Source of the DNA: Flammeovirga yaeyamensis
Lineage (GTDB): Bacteria > Bacteroidota > Bacteroidia > Cytophagales > Flammeovirgaceae
Assembly: GCF_018736045.1 (NCBI RefSeq)
Contig: NZ_CP076132.1
Location: 2,279,501 to 2,343,500 of the forward strand
Length of the DNA stretch: 64,000 nt
Reading direction: 5' to 3'
Shown here: in pieces, positions 45,810 to 55,017 of the stretch
Numbering within the stretch: the first letter of the stretch is position 1
How the letters are laid out: each line of letters begins with the position of its first letter
Position numbers and translations under genes: made by a program
Notes under the pieces: generated by a model
The model's input: the letters and a program-made list of their open reading frames with translations, nothing else
Databases searched by the model: none
Told to the model about the DNA's origin: nothing

Positions 45810-45847
45810 AGTTAAAGAAAAAAATAATGTAGTGATGGGGGATAAAT

Positions 45848-45879
45848 AAAAAAGGATATGAATGTACACATCCATATCC
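45848..45879 (-). terminator. Terminator hairpin between lptE and the acidic protein gene
   Basis: GGATATGaATG/CATcCATATCC: an 11-base stem with one mismatch, a four-base loop and, on the minus strand, a run of six T. It lies 15 bases past the lptE stop and may reduce downstream expression. Confidence 0.75.
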
Positions 45880-45893
45880 AAATATACAGTTTT

Positions 45894-46430
45894 TTACCAA
45901 TCTGCTAATGCTTTTTGGAAAGTATCGTAAATAATCTGTTCAAAAATCACATCAATTGCTTCTGTTTCTACTTGTTGAACCGTTTGGTTCCCTGAAAAGT
46001 CGTAGAAAAATGAAAACCCTTGATCAAAACTTTTTTCATCATCGTAGTTATTAATGAAATTCGTTTTTACTGTGATAGTCAAACGTTGTTGTTGCGTTTG
46101 TTGAGTTTCTCCACCACCAGGCGATACAGGAGTGACTCTATAACCTGTAATTGCACCACTAAATTCTATATCACCTTTCTGACCTTGTTCTGCAGGTAAA
46201 AGAGAAGTGTTTCTCAAAATATATTGAGTGAAATCATCGGTGAATTGAAAGGCCATAGTTGCAGGACCATCTCCAGCTTCATTGGTGTAAGGCTCAATCG
46301 AAAATGTTTTGATATTTGGATCGATATTAACACCAGAAAAAGTAAATTTTACTCCAGCACAACCCGATAAAACGAGTGTTGATAATAGGAATAAATATTT
46401 AATGAAGTTGTTTTTATTCATCAAGTTCAT
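45894..46430 (-). CDS. lptE: LptE-like LPS-assembly lipoprotein
   Basis: A 178-residue predicted outer-membrane lipoprotein (lipobox 'LVLSGCAG', Cys24). The mature part 'FTFSGVNIDPNIKTFSIEPYTNEAG' and the following beta strands match the LptE fold, which plugs the LptD barrel in LPS delivery. Its start overlaps the end of the sigma54 activator gene by 17 bases, an arrangement I know from many Bacteroidota. A Met three residues further in could also be the start. Confidence 0.82.
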   Translation of the reverse strand: MNLMNKNNFIKYLFLLSTLVLSGCAGVKFTFSGVNIDPNIKTFSIEPYTNEAGDGPATMAFQFTDDFTQYILRNTSLLPAEQGQKGDIEFSGAITGYRVTPVSPGGGETQQTQQQRLTITVKTNFINNYDDEKSFDQGFSFFYDFSGNQTVQQVETEAIDVIFEQIIYDTFQKALADW

Positions 46431-47736
46431 ATTGTTTGATCTTTCTATACAATGTACGTTCAGAGATACCTAAATCTTGTGCAGCGTACTTTCTTTTATT
46501 ATTGTTTTTCTGAAGAGCTTTGATAATCAGCTCCTTTTCTTTCTTTTCTATTGATAACGACTCTTCCTCTTCCTCAACTTCAACCATGTTATCAATGTCA
46601 TACGTATTATTTTGATAATCATCATCATTTGTAATGATAATCGGTTGGTTCTCTTGGGGTGGTCTTGTAGTAGGAGTATAGTTTACAGGAGACGTATTTT
46701 GGCGAACTGCCAAAGAAGTTTCTGTAGGGGTGCTTTTTGATGCTGCCGGCTGATCTTCCATCACCCCACTAAATAATTGGGGGTTTTCCTGGATAACACT
46801 GTTGATGTTCGTATTTCCTTTTGCCAATTGAAGTACAATCTTCTTCAGATCGGTCATATCCTGACGCATATCAAAAAGTACTTTGTATAGGAGGTCTCTT
46901 TCATTTAAACCTTTATCATCACTTTCCAAAACAGCCAATTGATTACTTGTTGAAGGTAAGTATTTCAACATAGTCTGTTTTTCGACAACCCTATCCAACT
47001 CCAATGCAGACATTTGCTCTGCTAGATTTTTAAGTTGTCTGATATTTCCTGGGAAAGGGAAGTTGATTAAAATCTGCTTAGATTCTGCCGTTAAACTTAA
47101 TGGTTGAACATGGTATTGTTCTGCAAAATCGGTGGCAAACTTTCTAAATAAAAGCTCAATATCATTTCCTCTTTCTCTTAAAGGAGGAACTTGAATGGGA
47201 ACTGTATTTAAACGATAATATAAATCCTCTCTAAATTTTCCTTTTTGAACATTCTTTAGCAAATTGACATTGGTAGCGGCAACTACTCGAACATCAGTTT
47301 TCATCACTTTAGAAGATCCAACACGAATAAACTCTTTATTTTCTAGAACACGAAGTAATCTAGCTTGTGTTTCTACAGGCATTTCTCCAATTTCATCAAG
47401 AAATATGGTTCCTCCATCAGTGACTTCAAAATAACCTTTTCTAGCCTCGTTTGCTCCCGTGAAAGATCCTTTTTCATGTCCAAATAATTCTGAATCAATT
47501 GTACCTTCAGGAATTGCTCCACAGTTAATGGCAATAAATTTACCGTGTTTCCTCGCACTTAATTGATGAATGATTTTTGAGAATGATTCCTTACCTGAAC
47601 CACTTTCACCTGTAATCATAACAGTTAAGTCTGTTGCGGCTACTTGGGTGGCTACTTGTATAGCATGATTTAGGCTAGGTGCGTTACCTATAATTCCGAA
47701 TCGTTGTTTGATTGATAGTATTTCTCTATTCTCCAT
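46414..47736 (-). CDS. Receiver-less sigma54-dependent activator
   Basis: A 440-residue protein that begins directly with the AAA+ sigma54-activation domain: Walker A 'GESGSGKE', a sigma54-contact loop written GSFTGA instead of GAFTGA, Walker B 'GGTIFLDEIGEM'. It ends in a Fis-type HTH ('QDLGISERTLYRKIKQYEL'). There is no receiver or sensory domain. About 100 residues of low-complexity linker lie between. The Ser in GSFTGA is a known natural variation but can affect activation. Translationally coupled to lptE, so it may be expressed with envelope genes. Confidence 0.88.
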   Translation of the reverse strand: MENREILSIKQRFGIIGNAPSLNHAIQVATQVAATDLTVMITGESGSGKESFSKIIHQLSARKHGKFIAINCGAIPEGTIDSELFGHEKGSFTGANEARKGYFEVTDGGTIFLDEIGEMPVETQARLLRVLENKEFIRVGSSKVMKTDVRVVAATNVNLLKNVQKGKFREDLYYRLNTVPIQVPPLRERGNDIELLFRKFATDFAEQYHVQPLSLTAESKQILINFPFPGNIRQLKNLAEQMSALELDRVVEKQTMLKYLPSTSNQLAVLESDDKGLNERDLLYKVLFDMRQDMTDLKKIVLQLAKGNTNINSVIQENPQLFSGVMEDQPAASKSTPTETSLAVRQNTSPVNYTPTTRPPQENQPIIITNDDDYQNNTYDIDNMVEVEEEEESLSIEKKEKELIIKALQKNNNKRKYAAQDLGISERTLYRKIKQYELDE

Positions 47737-48003
47737 TATTAATTTCTGAATTTAAAGGAATTCTCAAGGATGACTAAATGTCATGACAAAATTACAATAA
47801 TATATTGGTAATGAAAATAGAATGGTTTATTTATGATTAGAAAACTTCATTATTGAATTTTTCACAAGGGATGTTAAACTAATTTAATAGGGAGTGAAAA
47901 TTCGCTAGAATTTAGATTTACGATTCTATATTTGTGTCGGAAATGAGATAACCAATTTATTTTTACCTGGTTAAATAACTGTCTTTTATTAACTGTATTA
48001 ATT
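47737..48003. other. Divergent gap between sigma54 activator and small HTH-like gene
   Basis: 267 bases, AT-rich, holding the start regions of two divergent genes. A short open frame on the minus strand (47874-48056) crosses the start of the small gene and looks like chance. No dyad or repeat that I would name. Confidence 0.4.
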
Positions 48004-48240
48004 ATGTCAATCGAACTTAGATCATCAAAACTTCTGGTAGCATTGTGTCTAAACAAAGGGAAGTCAATGCAACAGATTTCGAAATTATTAGGTTTATCAC
48101 TTTGTTCTTACGATTTGAACAAGATTGTGGAGAAACTGAAAGCTGAAGGAATGCTAACAAATGTAGACGTTAGCCCTAAAGGAATATTTGCAGAACCTAC
48201 GGATCTTGCAATGGAAAGAGTAGATACATTAGCCGCTTAA
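48004..48240 (+). CDS. Small winged-helix-like protein
   Basis: A 78-residue protein: 'LLVALCLNKGKSMQQISKLLGLSLCSYDLNKIVEKLKAEGML' reads as a helix-turn-helix of MarR/winged-helix style, followed by a beta-wing ('VDVSPKGIFAEPTDLAMERV'). No signal or membrane segment. It has its own terminator. A DNA-binding role is inference from the helical pattern; I do not recognise the family. Confidence 0.6.
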   Translation: MSIELRSSKLLVALCLNKGKSMQQISKLLGLSLCSYDLNKIVEKLKAEGMLTNVDVSPKGIFAEPTDLAMERVDTLAA

Positions 48241-48271
48241 TAGCTTATGACAAGAAATATACTACTATAGA

Positions 48272-48310
48272 AAATGCCGATGATTTTTAAGTCATCGGCA
48301 TTTCTTTTTT
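48272..48310. terminator. Bidirectional terminator between small HTH gene and enolase
   Basis: AAATGCCGATGA/TCATCGGCATTT, a 12-bp perfect stem with an eight-base loop. There is a T-run on the right and A's on the left, serving convergent genes. Confidence 0.9.
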
Positions 48311-49580
48311 AATCCCATCTATATTCAGCTCGTTCTCCTAATTCATGTTCAATTTCAAGGAGTCGATTGTATTTTGCTATTCGCTCCCCTCTACAAGCAG
48401 AACCTGTTTTGAGATGTCCGCCATCCATAGCAACAGCAAAATCTGCTAAGAATGTATCTTCAGTTTCTCCTGATCGATGGGATAGGAAGTATCTCCAACC
48501 GGCATCTCTACACATTCGAACAGCTTCTATACTCTCTGTTACTGTCCCTATTTGGTTCAATTTAATTAAACAGGAATTCGCTAAATTCTTTTTGATACCG
48601 TCTTTTATGTATTTCGTGTTGGTCACAAAGATATCATCGCCAACTACTTCAATCTTATCACCATATTTTTTAGTGAATTTTTTGAATCCTTTATAGTCTT
48701 TTTCGGCCAGTGGATCTTCCCATAATATAATTGGGTATTTGTCAAGCCATTCTCCTGCTAGGTCGATAATTTCATCTGAGGTCATTTTACCTTTTCCTGA
48801 CCAAATCAAATTGTAATTGTCTTTTAGATTGGTACAAAATGAATTGGCAGCGTTGTCTACAGCTATTGAAAGATCTTTCCCTGGCTTATAACCTGCCTTT
48901 TTGATTCCTTCAATAATTAATTCAATGGCAGCTTCATTACTTTCACAGTCGGGAGCAAAACCACCTTCATCACCTACACTTGTGGCAAGTTTTCTCTTTT
49001 TTAGAATACCTTTTAGTGAGTGGAAGGTTTCTGCGACATATCTTAAACCTTCTGCAAAAGTAGGAGCACCATGAGGGACAAGCATAAATTCTTGAAAATC
49101 TACACTGTTATCAGCATGTTCACCACCATTAAGGATGTTCATGCAAGGAACTGGAATTCTTACAGCGTTAGTTCCTCCAAGATATTGGTATAATGGAAGG
49201 TTCAATGATTTGGCTGCAGCTTTAGCAACGGCCATAGATACTCCAAGAATTGCATTAGCACCAAGCTTTGATTTATTTTCAGTGCCGTCGAGTTCGATCA
49301 TGCTGTAATCAATGTCTTTTTGTTTGGTGGCATCCATTCCGATAAGTGCATTAGCGATAGTGGTATTGACATTGTTGACAGCTTTTAGTACTCCTTTGCC
49401 TCCATAGCGCTTTTTATTGTCTCTTAGTTCTAGTGCTTCATTTTGTCCTGTAGATGCTCCAGAGGGTACACTAGCATAGGCTTTAGTGCCATCTAAAAGT
49501 TCAACATAAACACGTAGGGTGGGATTGCCTCTTGAGTCTAAAATCTCGAGAGCATAGATTTCGTCAATTATAGTTTCCAT
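48309..49580 (-). CDS. eno: Enolase
   Basis: A 423-residue glycolytic enzyme that interconverts 2-phosphoglycerate and phosphoenolpyruvate. Motifs: 'SGASTGQNEALELRD' near the N-terminus, 'GDEGGFAPD' with the catalytic Glu region, metal ligands in 'IAVDNAANSF' and 'LWEDPLAEKD', catalytic Lys in 'CLIKLNQIGT', and 'LSHRSGETEDTFLAD'. Slightly shorter than the usual 430 but complete. In the metal site region 'AVDNAANSFC' stands where most enolases have 'DVAASEF', a small deviation to note. The start 'METIIDEIYALEILDSRGNPT' is typical. Confidence 0.95.
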   Translation of the reverse strand: METIIDEIYALEILDSRGNPTLRVYVELLDGTKAYASVPSGASTGQNEALELRDNKKRYGGKGVLKAVNNVNTTIANALIGMDATKQKDIDYSMIELDGTENKSKLGANAILGVSMAVAKAAAKSLNLPLYQYLGGTNAVRIPVPCMNILNGGEHADNSVDFQEFMLVPHGAPTFAEGLRYVAETFHSLKGILKKRKLATSVGDEGGFAPDCESNEAAIELIIEGIKKAGYKPGKDLSIAVDNAANSFCTNLKDNYNLIWSGKGKMTSDEIIDLAGEWLDKYPIILWEDPLAEKDYKGFKKFTKKYGDKIEVVGDDIFVTNTKYIKDGIKKNLANSCLIKLNQIGTVTESIEAVRMCRDAGWRYFLSHRSGETEDTFLADFAVAMDGGHLKTGSACRGERIAKYNRLLEIEHELGERAEYRWD

Positions 49581-49715
49581 TGAGTTATTAATTATTGAGT
49601 TAATAGTCTGAATATAAATAACTTTAGTTGGAATTAATAACTTGAAAGGATGAAATTATTATTAATGATAGAAAAGAACGTTTTGTAAAAATATGTAGTC
49701 AATTGAAGTAGTTTA

Positions 49716-50801
49716 CTAGTTACCACAATGTCTTTGTACTTGGTATCTAGCTTCTTGAGAACCCATTTTAGCAGCTTTCTCCCATAAAAGGCAAGCTTTA
49801 TTGGTGTTTTTGTTACTTAGGAAATAATTCCAACCCATATAATAGTTGGCTTCCTTTTTAAAATCAGGGTTGAACAATAAAAGCTCAAAATTATCTTCGG
49901 CAGCATTATATTGTCCGGAACGTTGATATGCTATTCCTAAACTTAAAATAGATCGATTTTCATAACCCAAAACATTTTTCGCTTTTTTTAAAGCATTGAT
50001 AGCTTCTTGATAGTTTAAATTAAGTTCTGAGTAAGTGACTCCTAACCAATAATATACTTGTTTGTTTTTGTTATTGTATGAAATTGATTTCTCTAAATAA
50101 TCAACTGCCTTATTCCCTAATTTTCTTTGATAGTAGGCAATACCTAAATAGAGATATGCTTGAGAAACAATATTTTTAGGTTCCTCATTTATCATATATA
50201 ATCTGGGCTCTATTAAATCAATAGCTTCATTACTTTGGTTGAGTTGGACGTATAAACCAGCCTCAATAATATCTGCAAGAAGAGGAGATTCTAAATGATA
50301 TAAGGCATCGATATTACCTTTAACCGCATTAAAATCTTTCAATTCAAGGTTTGTTGTTGCATCTTCAAAGGTAGATGCAGCCAGTTTACTCTGGCGTTGA
50401 ACGAAAAAAGAGATCATCCCACCAACTACTAAGGTAAATACACCTACAGTAAAAGGAACGAAAAACTTTTTACTTTTTTTCTCCTTAGCTTTTTCTTTAA
50501 GAATCTCTTCTTTTACTTCAGATTTTCTTTGTGTTCGAATTTCTTCCTCAGCCACCTCTGTTGGAGTAGGGGTATTCGAAAATGTAGTGAACGAAGTTAA
50601 GCCATGATCATAGTGAAATTTCTTACTATCATCACTCAAGGTCTCATAGGCTTCGTTGACCTCTTTAAATTTTTCACCTAATTCTTCATCATTACCATGA
50701 AGATCAGGATGATATTTTTTTGCTAGTGTTAAGTAGGCTTTTTTTATCTGTCGCTTATCAGCTCGTTGATCTATACCTAAAATATCGTAGTAATTTCGCA
50801 T
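49716..50801 (-). CDS. J-domain protein with membrane helix and TPR repeats
   Basis: A 361-residue protein. N-terminal J domain (1-66) with the Hsp70-stimulating HPD at residues 31-33, a basic linker, one membrane helix at about 110-132 ('[18 protein letters not shown]'), then about five TPR repeats to the C-terminus ('[25 protein letters not shown]'). The J domain should face the cytoplasm to recruit DnaK, with the TPRs in the periplasm. No Gly/Phe or zinc region, so it is a type III J protein, not DnaJ. Client unknown. Confidence 0.85.
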   Translation of the reverse strand: MRNYYDILGIDQRADKRQIKKAYLTLAKKYHPDLHGNDEELGEKFKEVNEAYETLSDDSKKFHYDHGLTSFTTFSNTPTPTEVAEEEIRTQRKSEVKEEILKEKAKEKKSKKFFVPFTVGVFTLVVGGMISFFVQRQSKLAASTFEDATTNLELKDFNAVKGNIDALYHLESPLLADIIEAGLYVQLNQSNEAIDLIEPRLYMINEEPKNIVSQAYLYLGIAYYQRKLGNKAVDYLEKSISYNNKNKQVYYWLGVTYSELNLNYQEAINALKKAKNVLGYENRSILSLGIAYQRSGQYNAAEDNFELLLFNPDFKKEANYYMGWNYFLSNKNTNKACLLWEKAAKMGSQEARYQVQRHCGN

Positions 50802-51085
50802 CTAACGTTTTATCTAATTATTCGATTGGGTTAAAATAGGTCTATTTGATAAGAAGTAAATGGATTCAAATTTGAAGAAATCCACTATTAATTCATGCAA
50901 AAATACAATTTTTTAATTTAATCTATCATTTGATGAAAGATTATTTGATCAATTAAATAATGATGAATCAATGTATTAAAAATGAGACTGTTTTATAAAT
51001 GATAAATTCTCCATAGCTCTAGGTCTAAAGATATTATCAACTTCTTATAAAACAGTCTCAGATTTATTTTAATAATCGAATGATT
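50802..51085. other. Intergenic region with a long-loop inverted repeat after pepE
   Basis: TGAGACTGTTTTATAA (50983-50998) and TTATAAAACAGTCTCA (51045-51060) are a perfect 16-base inverted repeat with a 46-base loop. On the minus strand a short T-run follows, so it probably terminates pepE. The unusually long loop contains a further GATAA/TTATC pair. The rest is AT-rich promoter space of the J-domain gene. Confidence 0.6.
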
Positions 51086-51802
51086 TTATTTCAATAGGAA
51101 TGAAAAATCATCAGAAGGATTCAACTCATATGGAGTCTTGTCTTTTTCGAAAATACGAGCGGATAGGGGGCCTTCAAGCGAGATTTTGTTGTCTTGAACA
51201 TGTAGCCAAGAACCCTCTCTTAAACCTACAACTACTTGATTATTATAAGCATGGAATTCTTTGATTCTAGTTTCTCTAGTTTCTCCCATGTGTTTGGAAG
51301 TTGGATCCGGATCTAAATAATGAGGATTCAAATTAAATGGAACTAAGGCCAGTGCATTCAATGACTCAGGGTGAACAATAGGCATGTCGTTCGTTGTATT
51401 TACAGTTAAGCCAGTAATATTAGAACCTGCACTTGTACCCATATAACGCAACCCTTTTGATACCTTTTTCTGAATGGCTGGAATCAAATTATTTTTCTGC
51501 AATTGATCTAGCAATACAAATGTATTTCCGCCTCCTGTAAAGATACCTTTAGCATTTTCAATCGCTTCAATAGGGTTGTCAAATTCATGAAGACCTCTCA
51601 TTTTGAAACCTAATTCATTAAATTTCTTACAGGCTACTTCTGTATATTCCTCATGAGTAATTCCACCTGGACGTGCGTATGGAATAAAAATCACTTCTTC
51701 AATTCCACTGAAAAAAGATTGAATGGCTTCTTCACAATACGCCAAGTATCCTTTACCGTGTACAGTAGAGGTACTCACGATTAATAAATTTTTAATACTC
51801 AT
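51086..51802 (-). CDS. pepE: Dipeptidase E (peptidase S51)
   Basis: A 238-residue cytoplasmic serine peptidase that cleaves Asp-X dipeptides. The nucleophile elbow 'MGTSAGSNI' (Ser124) is conserved, together with 'IFTGGGNTFVLLDQLQ' and the later 'HMGETRETRI'. Length matches E. coli PepE (about 229). Next to it is a small conserved protein gene on the same strand, 21 bases away, suggesting one transcript. Confidence 0.92.
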   Translation of the reverse strand: MSIKNLLIVSTSTVHGKGYLAYCEEAIQSFFSGIEEVIFIPYARPGGITHEEYTEVACKKFNELGFKMRGLHEFDNPIEAIENAKGIFTGGGNTFVLLDQLQKNNLIPAIQKKVSKGLRYMGTSAGSNITGLTVNTTNDMPIVHPESLNALALVPFNLNPHYLDPDPTSKHMGETRETRIKEFHAYNNQVVVGLREGSWLHVQDNKISLEGPLSARIFEKDKTPYELNPSDDFSFLLK

Positions 51803-51823
51803 TTTTAATATATTGATAATGGT

Positions 51824-52315
51824 TTATGCTGATACAAAGAATCGTTTTAACCAAGATTGATCAGCATTTTTGATCCAGTTTTTTCTGAATTCTCCAAGAT
51901 TATTTACAGTGTTGTCGTAAATAGGAGTAGTTGGTTGTATCACGTTATCTCCAATAAGACTTTTGGCTTGATTCATCGTGAATATTTTGATGCTATCTCC
52001 TGTATCATAAGCCACATTTGTTCTTTCAAATAAAGATAAACCAAACGCTTCTTCAAAATGTCGGATAAGACCAACACATTTATCGATAGAACAACCTGAT
52101 GCAGCAGAACTTTCTTCATCTACAGCAATCACAATAAATAAATCTTTTACGATTTCAAAGCTACTTTGTAGATCACTTCCATGGGCATTCCACGTAGAAG
52201 TGAATTGTTTAAGAGCTTCTGAAATTTGACTTTTTTCATTGTCAGTAAATGTTCTATTTGATTGGTATATCCAAAGTCTAGAACTGTCGGAAAGGTTTGA
52301 TATTGGTGTGTACAT
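51824..52315 (-). CDS. Conserved small Bacteroidota protein, often mislabelled 'ABC transporter ATPase'
   Basis: A 163-residue protein with start taken at the ATG at 52315 (MYTPISNLSDSS). It has no Walker motifs, so the common database label 'ABC transporter ATPase' is not supported by sequence. Visible features are 'SRLWIYQSNRTFTD', a Cys pair in 'SGCSIDKCVGLIRH', and a C-terminal 'WLKRFF'. The family is conserved and of unknown function. Probably co-transcribed with pepE. Confidence 0.7.
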   Translation of the reverse strand: MYTPISNLSDSSRLWIYQSNRTFTDNEKSQISEALKQFTSTWNAHGSDLQSSFEIVKDLFIVIAVDEESSAASGCSIDKCVGLIRHFEEAFGLSLFERTNVAYDTGDSIKIFTMNQAKSLIGDNVIQPTTPIYDNTVNNLGEFRKNWIKNADQSWLKRFFVSA

Positions 52316-52456
52316 AATATAAATTTTATGCAATATAGATTCAAAAAATGAAAAAAATAATAATCACAGTTCAACACATGTGAAATACGTAACTTAAAAA
52401 CAGAGAAAGAAAATATTTTGTTTAGTAATCCTACTATTTCATCAAATGATAAATAA

Positions 52457-52486
52457 AAAACGAGACCATTAAGATGATCTCGTTTT
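52457..52486 (-). terminator. Terminator after the iron-sulfur operon
   Basis: AAAACGAGA/TCTCGTTTT (nine bp) with a 12-base loop. The stem's own A/T ends supply the T-run on the minus strand. It lies about 27 bases past the stop codon at 52513. Confidence 0.8.
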
Positions 52487-52512
52487 AATATCCGATTGAA
52501 AAAAATAGTGAT

Positions 52513-53313
52513 TTATAGTCCTTTTGATTCTGCAACTAATTCAGCAATATCAAGTACTTGGACTTCTTTTTCTTTTTCTTTGTTTTTTACTCCATCACTT
52601 AGCATCGTCATACAGAAAGGACAGCCTGCAGCAATTACTTTTGCTTTAGTATCCAAGGCCTCTTCCGTACGTTCAATATTGATGTCTTTATTGCCTTCTT
52701 CAGGTTCTTTGAACATCTGAGATCCACCTGCACCACAACATAACCCATTTGTTTTGCAGCGTTTCATCTCTACTAAATCTGCATCTAATGCTTGAATAAC
52801 ACTTCTTGGTGCTTCGTATACATCATTTGCTCTACCCAAATAACATGAATCGTGGAAGGTGATTTTCTTTCCTTTATAAACACCACCATCTTCCAACTTT
52901 AATCTTCCCTCATTAATTAAGGATTGAAGGAATTGAGAGTGATGCATGACATCATAATTACCACCCAAAGCAGGGTATTCGTTTTTGATCGTGTTAAAAC
53001 AGTGAGGACAAGCTGTAACAATCTTTTTGATTTCGTATCCATTCAGTACCTCAATGTTTTGCATTGCTTGCATTTGAAAAAGGAATTCGTTTCCGGCTCT
53101 CCTTGCAGGATCACCAGTACAACTTTCTTCCGGACCAAGAACAGCAAAGTTTACATTTACTTCGTTTAATATTTTTACAAAGGCAGTAATTACCCTTTTA
53201 TATCTATCGTCATAAGACCCTGCACATCCTACCCAAAACAATACTTCTGGGTGATTGCCTTCGGCCACCATTTCGGCCATTGTAGGGACTTTTAAGAAAT
53301 TATTTTCAGCCAT
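52513..53313 (-). CDS. CCG-domain iron-sulfur oxidoreductase subunit
   Basis: A 266-residue protein with two CCG-type cysteine motifs ('CPHCFNTIKNEYP' with a later 'SCYLGR', and 'LCCGAGGSQMF' with 'CPFCMTML'), which bind a non-cubane or [4Fe-4S] cluster as in HdrB, GlpC and LutA. It is 11 bases downstream of the membrane iron-sulfur subunit, with which it should form a quinone- or disulfide-linked reductase. The electron donor cannot be deduced here. Confidence 0.85.
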   Translation of the reverse strand: MAENNFLKVPTMAEMVAEGNHPEVLFWVGCAGSYDDRYKRVITAFVKILNEVNVNFAVLGPEESCTGDPARRAGNEFLFQMQAMQNIEVLNGYEIKKIVTACPHCFNTIKNEYPALGGNYDVMHHSQFLQSLINEGRLKLEDGGVYKGKKITFHDSCYLGRANDVYEAPRSVIQALDADLVEMKRCKTNGLCCGAGGSQMFKEPEEGNKDINIERTEEALDTKAKVIAAGCPFCMTMLSDGVKNKEKEKEVQVLDIAELVAESKGL

Positions 53314-53324
53314 GTGTGTTTAGA

Positions 53325-54692
53325 TTAAGCGTCTTGTTTTTGTTTTTGTGTTTTTTCGACCTGTCTTAGGTCTTCGCCCCATTTGAAACGGTCGCTAGCA
53401 GCAAATGCCCATGGAGCTTGGTTGTTTTCTATGTTTTGGAATACCATATTCCATTCTTGTGGTGTTCCAGACTCTTCCATTGCAACATATCTTCTCATTT
53501 CCAAGATAATGTTTAATGGATCGATATTAATTGGACAAGCTTCAGCACAAGCATTACAACTCGTACAGGCCATCAATTCTTCTTTTGAGATAAAGTCATT
53601 GTACAACATTTTACCATCATCTTCGAACTTACCTCCATTGGCATCCATGTTTTTGCCTACTTCATCTGCTCGGTCTCTTACATCCATCATCACTTTACGT
53701 GGTGAAAGTTTCTTTCCTGTAATGTTTGCAGGACATTGAGAAGTACAACGTCCACATTCAGTACAAGAGTAGGCATTCATGATGTTTCTCCATGATAGAT
53801 CTTGAACGTCTTTGGCACCGAACGTAGGCATTTCTTCAGAATCACCATTATCAGCATTCTCCACAGGCATACCTAACATGATTTTTACCTCATTGGTCAC
53901 AGACTCCATATTTTCCATTTTTCCCTTTGGAGATAACCTTGCAAAATAAGTATTTGGGAAGGCCAAGAAAATATGAAGGTGCTTAGAGTAAGTTACGTAT
54001 ACTGCAAAGGCAAAAATACCAAGAATATGTACCCACCATGCACTTCTTTCGACAGCCACTAATGCTGTTTCTGGTAAAGCACTAAAAAGAGGAACTAAAT
54101 ATTGGGAAACTAAAAATGCTCCAACTTGAGGATAATGATCGTTGCCTAATGCTTGTAAAGCTGCATCAGATGCATTCATAGATAACAACATACTCATTAA
54201 AATTACTTCTGCATACAGAATATAGTTAGCATCTCTGTATGGCCATCCTTTCATTTCCTTCATATGAAAACGAGGAATTCTTAAAGCATTTCTACGGATT
54301 AAGAAAATCAAACATGAAACTGTCACCAAAACAGCCATTGCTTCGAAGAAACTTGCTAAAAAGTAATAAGTACCTTGCGGTATAACGTTAGAGAATATTC
54401 TATGCTGACCAGTAACACCATCAAGTACAATCTCTAAAACTTCGATATTGATTAATAGAAATCCAGCATAAACTGCAAAGTGAAGCAAACCAACGATAGG
54501 GCGGTCAAACATCTTTTGTTGACCAAACGCCAAACGCATCATGTTACCAAATCGCTTTCCTTTATCTTCTTGGTCTTCGATGCCTTTACCTAAATTGATA
54601 TTTCTGTATATGAATCTCGCTCGTTTGGATACTAAAAAACCTGTATATCCGATTGCGGCGACAAAAAGAAGTTGTTGCACAATCTGCATCAT
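53325..54692 (-). CDS. Membrane-bound ferredoxin-type oxidoreductase subunit (HdrC/NarI-like)
   Basis: A 455-residue protein. The first about 250 residues hold five or six membrane helices of a NarI-like b-type cytochrome layout with several His. Then come two [4Fe-4S] motifs, CTECGRCTSQCP (from Cys310) and CTSCNACAEACP (from Cys376). The pattern is that of HdrC/D-type or LctB-like subunits passing electrons to quinone. First gene of a two-gene operon with the CCG subunit. Widespread in Bacteroidota; physiological substrate uncertain. Confidence 0.85.
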   Translation of the reverse strand: MMQIVQQLLFVAAIGYTGFLVSKRARFIYRNINLGKGIEDQEDKGKRFGNMMRLAFGQQKMFDRPIVGLLHFAVYAGFLLINIEVLEIVLDGVTGQHRIFSNVIPQGTYYFLASFFEAMAVLVTVSCLIFLIRRNALRIPRFHMKEMKGWPYRDANYILYAEVILMSMLLSMNASDAALQALGNDHYPQVGAFLVSQYLVPLFSALPETALVAVERSAWWVHILGIFAFAVYVTYSKHLHIFLAFPNTYFARLSPKGKMENMESVTNEVKIMLGMPVENADNGDSEEMPTFGAKDVQDLSWRNIMNAYSCTECGRCTSQCPANITGKKLSPRKVMMDVRDRADEVGKNMDANGGKFEDDGKMLYNDFISKEELMACTSCNACAEACPINIDPLNIILEMRRYVAMEESGTPQEWNMVFQNIENNQAPWAFAASDRFKWGEDLRQVEKTQKQKQDA

Positions 54693-55017
54693 AGTGTTGT
54701 ATTTTATGTGTTTAATGTTACCTGTATAACTTTATGTGTATAAAAAATGTTATGCAAGCAGAGTATTTTCTGCTAATAAAGTAGTTTAAAAGGAGATTTA
54801 CAAATATTTACTATAAAGTTGGTATAACTAATTTAAGAGAAGTTTTGGATTTAAATAGGATAATATTCTGAAATAAAGTGTTTTTTACACTTATTGAGAT
54901 TGATTCTAAATTGAAAACTGTAGTAGATTAAAAATCAACTATAAATGTTGTATTATCTAAATTATTTTAATCCTCTGTATCAAAATTGTATTTTTAAGGT
55001 GAATTAAACTTTATCAA
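54693..55017. other. Divergent intergenic region before the T9SS plug gene
   Basis: 325 bases, strongly AT-rich, without a gene or a dyad I would defend. It must contain promoters for the iron-sulfur operon (left) and the plug gene (right). Confidence 0.4.

Noticed and set aside
51824-52315. Assignment as an ABC transporter ATPase
   Set aside because: No Walker A, signature or Walker B motifs; the label is an inherited database error.
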